A stretch of 64,000 nt of DNA, from the NCBI RefSeq assembly GCF_013116745.1, contig NZ_JABFOE010000012.1, forward strand, positions 62,001 to 126,000, in the 5' to 3' direction. Every line of letters begins with the position of its first letter. Positions within the stretch are counted from its first letter, which is position 1. Below, piece by piece: positions 10,402-18,017 of this stretch. Made by a program: the position numbers and the translations under genes. The DNA comes from Arthrobacter sp. 260 (GTDB lineage Bacteria; Actinomycetota; Actinomycetes; Actinomycetales; Micrococcaceae). The notes beneath the pieces were generated by a model. The model was not told where the DNA came from, did not search any database, and saw nothing but the letters and a program-made list of their open reading frames with translations.

Positions 10402-11759
10402 TGCCCGGGCGGGACGCCGGACCGTCTGTTCGGTGCATCGGAGAAATCGGCAGGGTTGTTGGCTACCGCCACAATGGCTTGACAGGTCCCTACAAGGTTC
10501 GCAACCGGGCCGCCAAAGGCGACGAGGGTATCGCTCATTGCCGGGACCAGCAGGAGATTGGCGCCGGCCTCGGTCAGGGCGTGCACGGCGTGAGGATTGA
10601 GCAGGTCCCGGCAAATTGCCATTGCCACGTGCCACCCATCGTTGCTGACGTGGATGTGTAGCTGAGGCCAGCCTTCTGGCTGGATGTCTTCGTTGACTGG
10701 CCGGTCGGCGGGGGAATGCTTGTCCTGGGTTAGCGGGGCAGGGGCGCCGCGGAGGTAGGCGATGGCTGTGTTACGTCTGCGCGACGACCCGTCGTGCTCG
10801 TCGTCGTGATGGTAACTGCCGGCGACCAGCATCTTTAGCCCTCCGGTTCGGCACGTCCAGTCCTGCAACCGGGCGGCCAATGACTCGGTGACGCACAACT
10901 CGGGAAGCACGACGATGCTCGCACCGGATGTGACGGCCGCGCTGATTAGTCGGTCTATTTCCTGATGTTGTTTGTCTTCATTCTTCGGACGGATCGGGAA
11001 GGCCCGCCCGTGGCTGTCCGCCGGGAAGTGGAAATCAGCCAGAGTGCGGTTGGGATGGCAGGTTGCCACGATGGTTCCGGGGTCGAGGATTCCGGTGAGC
11101 TCGGTGGCGAGGCTGTAGTCGAAGATGACCTGGAATTGCGTGGCCCATTCCCCGGCAAGCCGGACGTGACGTGTCTCATCCAAACGGTTGGCCAGCCGCC
11201 ACGGAGGGGAGGTCGCCGGCATCGCGGTCACTTCCCTCAGATCGGGACTGTCGAGCGGGATAGGGTCGCCTACACCCGGCTGATAAGGGCTGCGGTGGCG
11301 GAAGGATTCCCGGAAGCTGTGGCAGTAGCGCTCATCCAACAATTCCGCCAGCAGGCGCGCCACCGCTACGGCGGGAAGGTCATCACCGTCGGTCAGCGCC
11401 GCCGCAAGTGCGCTGCGTACCTCCGGGCCTAGTTCGAGTTCAGTCAGTACGGGTGGCAGCGTCGATCGGACACCCGTTGCGATCAGCACTGCCCTGGCAC
11501 GGCAGTCTGGATCCTGCATCCGCTCCTGCAACACCCTGTGCTCGTCCCGGCATAGCTGCAGTAAATGTGTGAGGGTGACCAGCGGTTCGGTTTCGGCCGC
11601 GATGGCCGCCTGGATGGACGCAACACGCAAAGACAGCGGCAACGGCCGGGCCACGCAGGGGGAAGTGCCAGTTGCGTTGTCCGTTCCGGATACGACAGTC
11701 GGAAAGAGGGTGCGGCCGGTAGCACTGATTGCTCCGGCATCACAATTTTGCTTGTCCAT
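10371..11759 (-). CDS. Carbon-nitrogen hydrolase (nitrilase superfamily)
   Basis: Started at ATG 11759 because AAAGGAGG lies just upstream; the 462-aa product has about 260 N-terminal residues of unknown type. A nitrilase-superfamily domain follows. The catalytic Glu is in VVLPELCVTE, the Lys in LTQDKHSPAD and the nucleophile Cys in MAICRDLLNP, followed by AGANLLLVPAMSD. Such enzymes hydrolyse amides, nitriles or carbamoyl bonds; the substrate is unknown. The frame closes at 10371 while the typical C-terminal strand of the fold appears in the overlapping Nudix frame. A single missing base near 10390-10420, within GC-rich runs, would join the two into one nitrilase-Nudix protein. This could be a real mutation, programmed frameshift or assembly error. 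Confidence 0.75.
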   Translation of the reverse strand: MDKQNCDAGAISATGRTLFPTVVSGTDNATGTSPCVARPLPLSLRVASIQAAIAAETEPLVTLTHLLQLCRDEHRVLQERMQDPDCRARAVLIATGVRSTLPPVLTELELGPEVRSALAAALTDGDDLPAVAVARLLAELLDERYCHSFRESFRHRSPYQPGVGDPIPLDSPDLREVTAMPATSPPWRLANRLDETRHVRLAGEWATQFQVIFDYSLATELTGILDPGTIVATCHPNRTLADFHFPADSHGRAFPIRPKNEDKQHQEIDRLISAAVTSGASIVVLPELCVTESLAARLQDWTCRTGGLKMLVAGSYHHDDEHDGSSRRRNTAIAYLRGAPAPLTQDKHSPADRPVNEDIQPEGWPQLHIHVSNDGWHVAMAICRDLLNPHAVHALTEAGANLLLVPAMSDTLVAFGGPVANLVGTCQAIVAVANNPADFSDAPNRRSGVPPGHYSGTQVSAS

Positions 11760-11799
11760 CATGCCTCCTTTCGTGCAGCCCGATGGTTCATCCGCAGAG

Positions 11800-12696
11800 T
11801 TATGCAAGTTCCTTCGTAATGCGCTTTCGCCCCGGCAGTTCGAGAACAAGCATGGACACGATCACCAACATCATTCCGGCAATGCCCCAAGAGGTCTGCC
11901 GCTCCCCTAATACGAGTATTGACAACAGGATTCCGAATACCGGCACAAGAAGAGTCCAGGCCGAGACCGCGTCCAGGCGGCAATGCCGCACCTCCGTAAA
12001 CCAACCAAGGAATGCCGCAGCAGTTCCCACAAGGGATAGATACAGGAGGATGCCGATGAAACGCGCGCTCCAGTTGATGACTGGCGCCCCTTCCACCAGC
12101 CCTGCAATGAGGGCGAGTATGGCGCCCCCGATCAGGAAATGCCACCCAATCACCGGCAGAACATTTGCCTTTATCTGCCTCGAGATCAACGTTCCGGCAG
12201 TGATGGCCAGAGCCGCGGTGATAGACAGCCAGGCCCCGGTACCCGCACCGCTGGGCACGGCCACGGCCAATAGCCCAGTGAAGCCTACTCCTAGTGCGGC
12301 CAGCGTCCGCATAGAGACGCGTTCCTTGTATATCCACCAGGCCGGGAGCACTATGAACAGCGGCTGAGCATTGGCCAGCACCGAGGCCGCTCCGGTCGAT
12401 AAGCCGATCAGTCCACCGAACATGGCGACGAACGCTACTGAGACGTTGATAACTGCCATCACAATGATCAAAGTCCAGGTCCGCGCTCCGCGCGGCATTG
12501 CCTCCCGCCTGAGACCTGCCACCAATAGGAGCGCCGCGCCTGCTATCAGCGCGCGCAACGCGGCGAACCACAGCAGCGGAGCGTCCTTCAGTCCAATGCT
12601 GATTGCCAGGAAGCAGGAGCCCCAGGCGAACGTGATGAGGAGCATGCGCAGCGGATTGGGTCGGCGCAACTGCGTGGACGGCGCGGACTCGCTCAA
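11800..12696 (-). CDS. EamA/DMT-family transporter
   Basis: A 298-aa polytopic membrane protein with about ten predicted helices arranged as two EamA repeats; the second repeat contains WHFLIGGAILALIAG and LLYLSLVGTAAAFLGWF. DMT/EamA proteins export amino acids, nucleobases or other metabolites; the substrate here is unknown. I chose the TTG at 12696 because it overlaps the stop of the upstream methyltransferase gene as TTGA, like the other couplings in this operon. The longer frame extends over 90 codons into the methyltransferase gene and is a shadow there. No clear ribosome binding site is present, in line with coupled translation. Confidence 0.8.
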   Translation of the reverse strand: MSESAPSTQLRRPNPLRMLLITFAWGSCFLAISIGLKDAPLLWFAALRALIAGAALLLVAGLRREAMPRGARTWTLIIVMAVINVSVAFVAMFGGLIGLSTGAASVLANAQPLFIVLPAWWIYKERVSMRTLAALGVGFTGLLAVAVPSGAGTGAWLSITAALAITAGTLISRQIKANVLPVIGWHFLIGGAILALIAGLVEGAPVINWSARFIGILLYLSLVGTAAAFLGWFTEVRHCRLDAVSAWTLLVPVFGILLSILVLGERQTSWGIAGMMLVIVSMLVLELPGRKRITKELA

Positions 12697-13340
12697 GATA
12701 CGGGGCGTTTGTTCCGGCGCTTCGGGATGAAGGCAGGAACCTCTCTCGCATAATCGGCGTACTCTTCTCCAAATTCGGCGGACATCTCTTTTTCCTCGCG
12801 CTGGGCAAGGCGATGGTAGACGATTCCCAGGATGGGAAACATGACTAGGGTCAGGAGGGTAGGCCACTGCAGCAGGAAACCGAACATGATCGTCAGGAAT
12901 CCCAGGTACTGCGGGTGGCGCAGGCGGGCGTAGATGCCGGTGACAGCCAGGCGGTGATCGGTCTGTGCCGCATAAAGGACCCGCCATGCCTGGTAAAGCA
13001 GGATGAAACCGGCCGCGATGAGCACGTTACTCAGCAGATGCAGGGGGTTCAGGTGAGGGTCGCCCTGCCAACCGAAGAGGTCCTGCCACAGGTGTCCGGA
13101 ATTGTGGGTCAGGAGGTCCAGGCCTGGGAATTGGCTGCCCAGCCAGCCGGAGAGGAAGTAGATGGTTAGGGGGAAGCCGTACATCTCCGTGAACAGGGCA
13201 ATTACGAAAGCGGAAAACCCGCCCAAGGCCCGCCAGTCCAGTCTCGTTCTCGGTTTAACGAAACTGAACGCAAAAATGATGAAAATTGCGGAGTTCAAGA
13301 TAACCAAGAACCACATGTTGTACCCGTAATCAGGTGTCAT
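12693..13340 (-). CDS. Isoprenylcysteine/phospholipid-type membrane methyltransferase family protein
   Basis: A 215-aa membrane protein started at ATG 13340, with AGAGG six to nine bases upstream and an 11-base overlap with the preceding gene. It has about five hydrophobic helices. The C-terminal signature TGIYARLRHPQYLGF, then AQREEKEMSAEFGEEYADYAREVPAFIP, is that of the ICMT/PEMT family, which binds S-adenosylmethionine at the membrane and methylates lipid or isoprenoid substrates. In actinobacteria such proteins often sit beside DUF2933 proteins and metal-resistance genes, as here; the substrate is unknown. Confidence 0.8.
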   Translation of the reverse strand: MTPDYGYNMWFLVILNSAIFIIFAFSFVKPRTRLDWRALGGFSAFVIALFTEMYGFPLTIYFLSGWLGSQFPGLDLLTHNSGHLWQDLFGWQGDPHLNPLHLLSNVLIAAGFILLYQAWRVLYAAQTDHRLAVTGIYARLRHPQYLGFLTIMFGFLLQWPTLLTLVMFPILGIVYHRLAQREEKEMSAEFGEEYADYAREVPAFIPKRRNKRPVS

Positions 13341-13626
13341 TGCCCAACCTCTGTCCGGCAGTTTCATCGTGACTGCTGCCATGACCGCCGTGACTGCCGC
13401 CGTGACCGCCGTGACCGCCGAGGTGCATCACCAGCATCCCCACCACGAGCACGTAGGGCAGCGCGTCCAGCACATGCAGCCAGTGACTGGTCAGCAGGTA
13501 GATCACGGTGATGATAATCAGGACGGTGAGCCCGACGCGCAGATAGAGGGCCCTGTCGGCCTGGACAGGCTGGATGGGAGGCCGGGTCCCCGGCTCGTAG
13601 GTGGCTGGGTGCCCGTCATGGTTCAT
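13330..13626 (-). CDS. DUF2933-like small His/Gly-rich membrane protein
   Basis: A 98-aa protein with a strong AGGAGG site before ATG 13626. Two adjacent hydrophobic stretches, VGLTVLIIITVIYLLTSHWL and LPYVLVVGMLVMHLGG, are followed by a tail of HGGHGGSHGGHGSSH. This layout of a short membrane hairpin and a histidine-rich C-terminus is that of DUF2933 proteins, found beside copper and heavy-metal genes. The tail could bind Cu or Zn; this is inference. Its start overlaps the stop of the GAPDH gene as ATGA. Confidence 0.75.
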   Translation of the reverse strand: MNHDGHPATYEPGTRPPIQPVQADRALYLRVGLTVLIIITVIYLLTSHWLHVLDALPYVLVVGMLVMHLGGHGGHGGSHGGHGSSHDETAGQRLGNDT

Positions 13627-14687
13627 GACAGTCCTCCTGCTAGGGAGGGTGCGGCGTCTAGAAGAAAATCTTGCCGCATACCCAAGGTTGTGTCTGTTAT
13701 CTGCATTGAGGCCACCGCGTCTGGGGCACTCCCGGTCAGGGCGCGGATGGCGTCGATGGTTTCAGGCACAACGATGGCCTCGTTGTAGACCTGATATGTC
13801 AGGTAGGCCTCGTCTCCTTCGACGGTGATGAGTTCCTCCCAAAGGGCTACCTCCCACATGTCCCCGCGCGGCCGGCCAATGTCCTTCATCAGCTCGATGG
13901 TCGAGTTCAGGGCGACCAGGCCGTCGGCCATCCGGATGAAGGCGATGCGCGGCGCAGCTCGCAGGGCCTGGACGACTTCTTCCCTGCTGGCTGTGCGGGT
14001 GAGTTGGAGGACCCAGTAATGGTTATGGGATTGAGTATGGGCGCCTTTGGCCGCGATCGTGACGAGGTCGAGATCGGGCAGTACTGTCCGGGCGTCGGGG
14101 CCCTGATGGGACGGAATTTTCGGTTCCGGCACCATGGTGTTCATGATGCCGCCCAAATGGGACTCCCAAGGATCGGTGGCGCGGCGAATGAGCACCCCTC
14201 TTGCCTTGAGTAAAAGCCCTGCGTCCTGCAAAGCGCCGAGCACGCGGACGATGCTCGTCGTATTACACGACACCACCCGAGTCATGTTCCGGCCCAAAGC
14301 GCTTTCATAGTTGGCCTGTGCGACAAAAGAATGCCCTGTCGTTTCATGGGACTCTCCGCCCTGTAGCACCACCTTCACACCGGCGGCCTGGTACCGGGGA
14401 AGGTTCCCGGCTGCAACATGCTTGGGTGTTGCGTCGATGATGACGTCCACCAGAGCGAGCAAATCGTCCAGATCTCCTGCCACAGCAAGACCAGCCCGTC
14501 CCATGGCTTCGTGCGCCTCGTCAGTTGCCGCGTACAGGGCGAAGCGCCCCGCTGCGGCCTGAATCCGCCAGTCGGTGATGACATCGGCGACACCGACCAG
14601 TTCCATATCGGGCTGCAACAGGACCGCGTCCGCTACCCGTTTGCCGATGACACCGTATCCGTTGACTGCCACTCTGGTTCTACTCAT
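13623..14687 (-). CDS. Type II glyceraldehyde-3-phosphate dehydrogenase
   Basis: A 354-aa protein started at ATG 14687, which overlaps the upstream GH65 stop as ATGA. The N-terminus MSRTRVAVNGYGVIGKRVADAV is the NAD(P)-binding GxGxIGxR motif. VVSCNTTSIVR carries the catalytic cysteine of the archaeal-type (type II) enzymes, and HSHNHYW lies in the C-terminal domain. It converts glyceraldehyde 3-phosphate to 1,3-bisphosphoglycerate in the cytoplasm. Coming after phosphoketolase, which yields glyceraldehyde 3-phosphate and acetyl phosphate, it would route that product onward. A longer frame to 14927 adds a His/Arg-rich stretch that is a shadow of the GH65 repeat region. Confidence 0.9.
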   Translation of the reverse strand: MSRTRVAVNGYGVIGKRVADAVLLQPDMELVGVADVITDWRIQAAAGRFALYAATDEAHEAMGRAGLAVAGDLDDLLALVDVIIDATPKHVAAGNLPRYQAAGVKVVLQGGESHETTGHSFVAQANYESALGRNMTRVVSCNTTSIVRVLGALQDAGLLLKARGVLIRRATDPWESHLGGIMNTMVPEPKIPSHQGPDARTVLPDLDLVTIAAKGAHTQSHNHYWVLQLTRTASREEVVQALRAAPRIAFIRMADGLVALNSTIELMKDIGRPRGDMWEVALWEELITVEGDEAYLTYQVYNEAIVVPETIDAIRALTGSAPDAVASMQITDTTLGMRQDFLLDAAPSLAGGLS

Positions 14688-17600
14688 TGGAATTCTCTTC
14701 CCATTCGCGATTGTGTTGTGTCCGTCATGCTTGGACGCGGACCCGACATTCCGGGTCCGCGCGGCGTCAAGGAAAACGTCACTTCTTCCCCGCCTGCGAG
14801 CTGAGCATGCTGTCCTGTGATGCCGCCGGTATCGGTATCGGTACCGAGAGTGCCGGTGCCGGAAGATGTGCCAGTGCCAGTGCCAGTGCCAGTGCGGATG
14901 CCGATATGGATAGGGCGGGCGCTGCACGGCTGCAGCCGGATCGACAGGGTTTCCGCATTGAGCGTCACGTCGATTCGGTGGCCGCGGTATTGCACCTGGA
15001 ATTTGATCTTGCCCAGGTGGGCGGGCAGCCGGGGAGAAAAGGTCAGCGCGTTCGCTTCCGTTCGCAGCCCAGCAAAGGCCCGGAGCACGATGTCGACTGT
15101 TCCAGACATCGCTCCCAGGTGGATCCCCTCGCGTGTAGTACCGCCCTGGGTATCGTCAAGATCAGCCATCAGGGCTTCACGGAAAACGGACCAGGCCCGG
15201 GTTTCGTCCACCCGGGACAGTACGGAGGCATGCACGACGCGGCTGAGTGTGGAACCGTCGGCGGTGCGGCAAAGGTAGTACTGGACTGTGCGCTCCAGAT
15301 CTTGTTCGGTGATCTGGTAGCCGAGCCGGTGTAGTTGGTTGATGACGTCGGCGGGTCCCAACAGGTAGACCAGCATCAGAACGTCCGCCTGCTTGGCCAA
15401 CTTGTATCGGTTCGTCGTATCATTTTCGGCTTCGAGGATCAGATCCAGCCGACCGATGTTGCCGTACTGCGCCCGGTAGCGGGGCCAGTCCAGTTCCAGA
15501 AGGTCTTCGTAGCCGTCGAACTGGCTCACAATTCCGTCGGCGTGAAAGGGGATCGCGAGTCGGTCTGCAAGCCGGGACCACCGGCTGATCTCCTCTACGG
15601 TGAGGCCCAACCGGTCCGCGAGGTCATCACCAGGATGACCGGTTAGTTCATTCAGTACATCGGCGGCGCGGTCGCACAGCCAGGACACCAGCACGTTGGT
15701 GTAGGCGTTATCTCGCAGACCGGTCCCGGATGCTCCCGGATATCCGTCGTGGTACTCATCGGGCCCCATCACCCCGGTGATGTGGTAACGGTCTGTGGAC
15801 GGATCCCGGTTCGCCAGTGAGGCGAACATCCTGGTGACTTCGATAATCAGTTCCGCGCCGCGGGCCACCAGCCAGTCGCGGTCGCCCGTAGCCTGGAAGT
15901 GCTGCCAGGCGTTGTACGCGACGGCAAGTCCGACGTGGCGCTGGCAGCTGGAGTAATCCGGCATCCACCGGGCTGAGCGGGCGTTGTAGAGCTGGCGCGG
16001 TGTCTCCTCCCGTCCGTCGCTGCCGCTCTGCCACGGGAAGAGCGCCCCGTCGAGGCCTTGAGCGCGGGCGGCGGCCCGGGCAGCATCCAGCCTGCGCCAC
16101 CGGTACTCCAGCAAGGCACCGCTGACCTGCGGGAGCCGGAGCCCGATGACGGGAAAGACGAACACTTCGTCCCAGAAGACGTGCCCTCGGTAGCCCTCGC
16201 CGTGCAGCCCCCTGGCCGGTACTCCTACGTCCAGAGCGGCGGTATGGGCGGAAATTGTCTGCAGCAGGTGGAAGACATGCAGGTTCACGATCAGCTGGGA
16301 CTGCCGGTCACCGTCCAAAGTGACACTGAACCGGTCCCACAGGCGCCGCCAGGCCGCCTCATGGTCCCTTAGTAGTGCGGCGAACCCGCCGTCATTGCGG
16401 GAAAGCTCGTCAAGAGCTGCGGTCCCGGGAGAGGAGATGGCACCGTCCCGGGAAGTCACCACGGCCGCGGTCTTGACCATCGTGACCGGCTGCCCGTCGA
16501 TCAAATGAAGGTCGAACCGCTGCCAATGCTGACCGCCGCCACCGGCGTCCTGCGGCGTCACTGCCGAAACCTCATCGATCACGGTCTGGACGGCGAGGGC
16601 AATGCCGATCCGGCTCTGGCTGGTTCGTGTCTGGCAGAGGACCGTAGCGCTGTCCGTCTCGGTGAATGTCGTATCCGCAAGATGTTGCGTGCTTGCGTAG
16701 TTGTGGACGTTGCTGTTCACCACGCTTGCATCGATGCCCGCCCGGATGCTTACCGCACCGCTGAAACCGCGGGCCGTCAGGATCGTCTCCAGCGCAGCCA
16801 CGTGGGGATTGTGCATCGAAACCAGCCGCCGTTGAACGACGGTGAGCTGTTCCCCGTCCAGCCCTGTCAACGTGGCGCGGCGCGTCAATACGCCGTGCTT
16901 AAGATCGAGCTCGCTTCGCTCATCCGAAACGGCCATTTCCCCGGTTGACCACCACGGGCCGACGCCGATGCGCACATCGGTCGGCAACCAGCTGGGAACG
17001 TTGACCAGATGTTCTTCTTCCAACTCCCGGCCGTGGCTGATGCCGACCGCCCGGTTGTAGACCCCGGCGAGGTAGGCACCGGGGTAATGCACTCCGTCGG
17101 ATCCGCGCTCCGGGCGGGCTCCGCGCGTTGCCATGTACCCGTTTCCCAGGGCCGTCAACGCCTCGCGATGCCCCTCGTGCGCCGAATCGAAGCCTTCGTA
17201 AACCATGAGCCACGGATCGGTGTGGGAGGCGCCGAGATCGAGCTCCGAGACATCGCCGAGGACGGTGTCAGCACCGGCGAGTTCGAGTTGTTCCCGATTT
17301 CCCGTCCGGTCGATGCCGACCACCAGTGCGAAGTCTCCGCGGCGTCCGGCCTGCACACCGGCTACCGCGTCTTCGACCACGGCAGCACGCTGAGGTGGTA
17401 CGCCGAGCTGGCGGGCGGCCTCGAGGAACATTGAGGGATCAGGTTTGCCGGGCAGATTCTTGTCCGCGGCGACCTGCCCGTCGATGATCACATCAAACTC
17501 GGCCTCAAGCCCGGCAGCCTTGAGCATGGCACGGGAATTACGGCTGGCGGTGACGAGACCGACCGGGATACCTCCTGCGCGCAGGCGCTTAAGCAGTGCA

Positions 17601-18016
17601 ATGGTTCCCGGGTAGGCAGTGATCCCGTTACGGTGGACGGCTTCGAGGAATAACTGGTTCTTACGGGCGCCAAGGCCCTGAACCGACCATTCATCAGGCC
17701 CGTCGTCCGACTTTCCGCCAGGAATTTCGATGCCTCGCGAGGCAAGGAACGCGGCCACCCCGTCCTCACGTTGGCGGCCGTCGACATAGCGCCGATAATC
17801 CGCATCCTCGTCGAATGGCTCCGTCCCCCAACGCCCTTCCAGCCGAGAATCCTGAAGAACCTCATCAAAAAGCTGCTTCCAGGCTGCCGCGTGCACACTG
17901 GCCGTCTGTGTGACCACTCCGTCCATGTCGAACAAAACCGCGCCGTAGGGCAGTGCGGTGCCGTGCACGGCCTGATGATGTGCACGCAGGTCGCCGACGT
18001 GACTGACCTGGCTCAT
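14684..18016 (-). CDS. HAD beta-phosphoglucomutase fused to glycoside hydrolase family 65 disaccharide phosphorylase
   Basis: An 1110-aa protein with start at ATG 18016, one base after the phosphoketolase stop. Residues ~20-245 are a HAD domain: LFDMDGVVTQT nucleophile motif, GLVTASRNS, and VVEDAVAGVQAGRRG. A family 65 phosphorylase follows, with YEGFDSAHEGHREALTALGNGYMATRG near its start, VFWDEVFVFPVI, and the catalytic GVMGPDEYHDGYPG containing the general acid Glu. The phosphorylase would split a glucosyl disaccharide (trehalose, maltose or kojibiose) to beta-glucose 1-phosphate, and the HAD part would isomerise it to glucose 6-phosphate. Near the C-terminus a Gly-Thr repeat (RTGTGTGTGTSSGTGTLG) interrupts the last domain and comes from a tandem hexanucleotide. 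The exact disaccharide is not predictable. Confidence 0.9.
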   Translation of the reverse strand: MSQVSHVGDLRAHHQAVHGTALPYGAVLFDMDGVVTQTASVHAAAWKQLFDEVLQDSRLEGRWGTEPFDEDADYRRYVDGRQREDGVAAFLASRGIEIPGGKSDDGPDEWSVQGLGARKNQLFLEAVHRNGITAYPGTIALLKRLRAGGIPVGLVTASRNSRAMLKAAGLEAEFDVIIDGQVAADKNLPGKPDPSMFLEAARQLGVPPQRAAVVEDAVAGVQAGRRGDFALVVGIDRTGNREQLELAGADTVLGDVSELDLGASHTDPWLMVYEGFDSAHEGHREALTALGNGYMATRGARPERGSDGVHYPGAYLAGVYNRAVGISHGRELEEEHLVNVPSWLPTDVRIGVGPWWSTGEMAVSDERSELDLKHGVLTRRATLTGLDGEQLTVVQRRLVSMHNPHVAALETILTARGFSGAVSIRAGIDASVVNSNVHNYASTQHLADTTFTETDSATVLCQTRTSQSRIGIALAVQTVIDEVSAVTPQDAGGGGQHWQRFDLHLIDGQPVTMVKTAAVVTSRDGAISSPGTAALDELSRNDGGFAALLRDHEAAWRRLWDRFSVTLDGDRQSQLIVNLHVFHLLQTISAHTAALDVGVPARGLHGEGYRGHVFWDEVFVFPVIGLRLPQVSGALLEYRWRRLDAARAAARAQGLDGALFPWQSGSDGREETPRQLYNARSARWMPDYSSCQRHVGLAVAYNAWQHFQATGDRDWLVARGAELIIEVTRMFASLANRDPSTDRYHITGVMGPDEYHDGYPGASGTGLRDNAYTNVLVSWLCDRAADVLNELTGHPGDDLADRLGLTVEEISRWSRLADRLAIPFHADGIVSQFDGYEDLLELDWPRYRAQYGNIGRLDLILEAENDTTNRYKLAKQADVLMLVYLLGPADVINQLHRLGYQITEQDLERTVQYYLCRTADGSTLSRVVHASVLSRVDETRAWSVFREALMADLDDTQGGTTREGIHLGAMSGTVDIVLRAFAGLRTEANALTFSPRLPAHLGKIKFQVQYRGHRIDVTLNAETLSIRLQPCSARPIHIGIRTGTGTGTGTSSGTGTLGTDTDTGGITGQHAQLAGGEEVTFSLTPRGPGMSGPRPSMTDTTQSRMGREFQ
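14868..14895. repeat. Tandem GTGCCA hexanucleotide repeat in coding sequence
   Basis: Four full GTGCCA units plus GTGC run from 14868 to 14895 within the HAD-GH65 gene and encode alternating Gly-Thr on the minus strand. Related GT-rich units flank it (14825-14860). Because the unit is six bases, copy changes would alter protein length without breaking the frame. Confidence 0.8.
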
Positions 18017-18017
18017 G

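Noticed and set aside
14868-14895. CRISPR-like short tandem repeat
   Set aside because: Units are six bases without spacers and lie inside a coding sequence.
13623-14927. Long N-terminal extension of the GAPDH frame with a Trp-His repeat
   Set aside because: It is a shadow of the GTGCCA repeat in the GH65 gene; the real start at 14687 overlaps the preceding stop.
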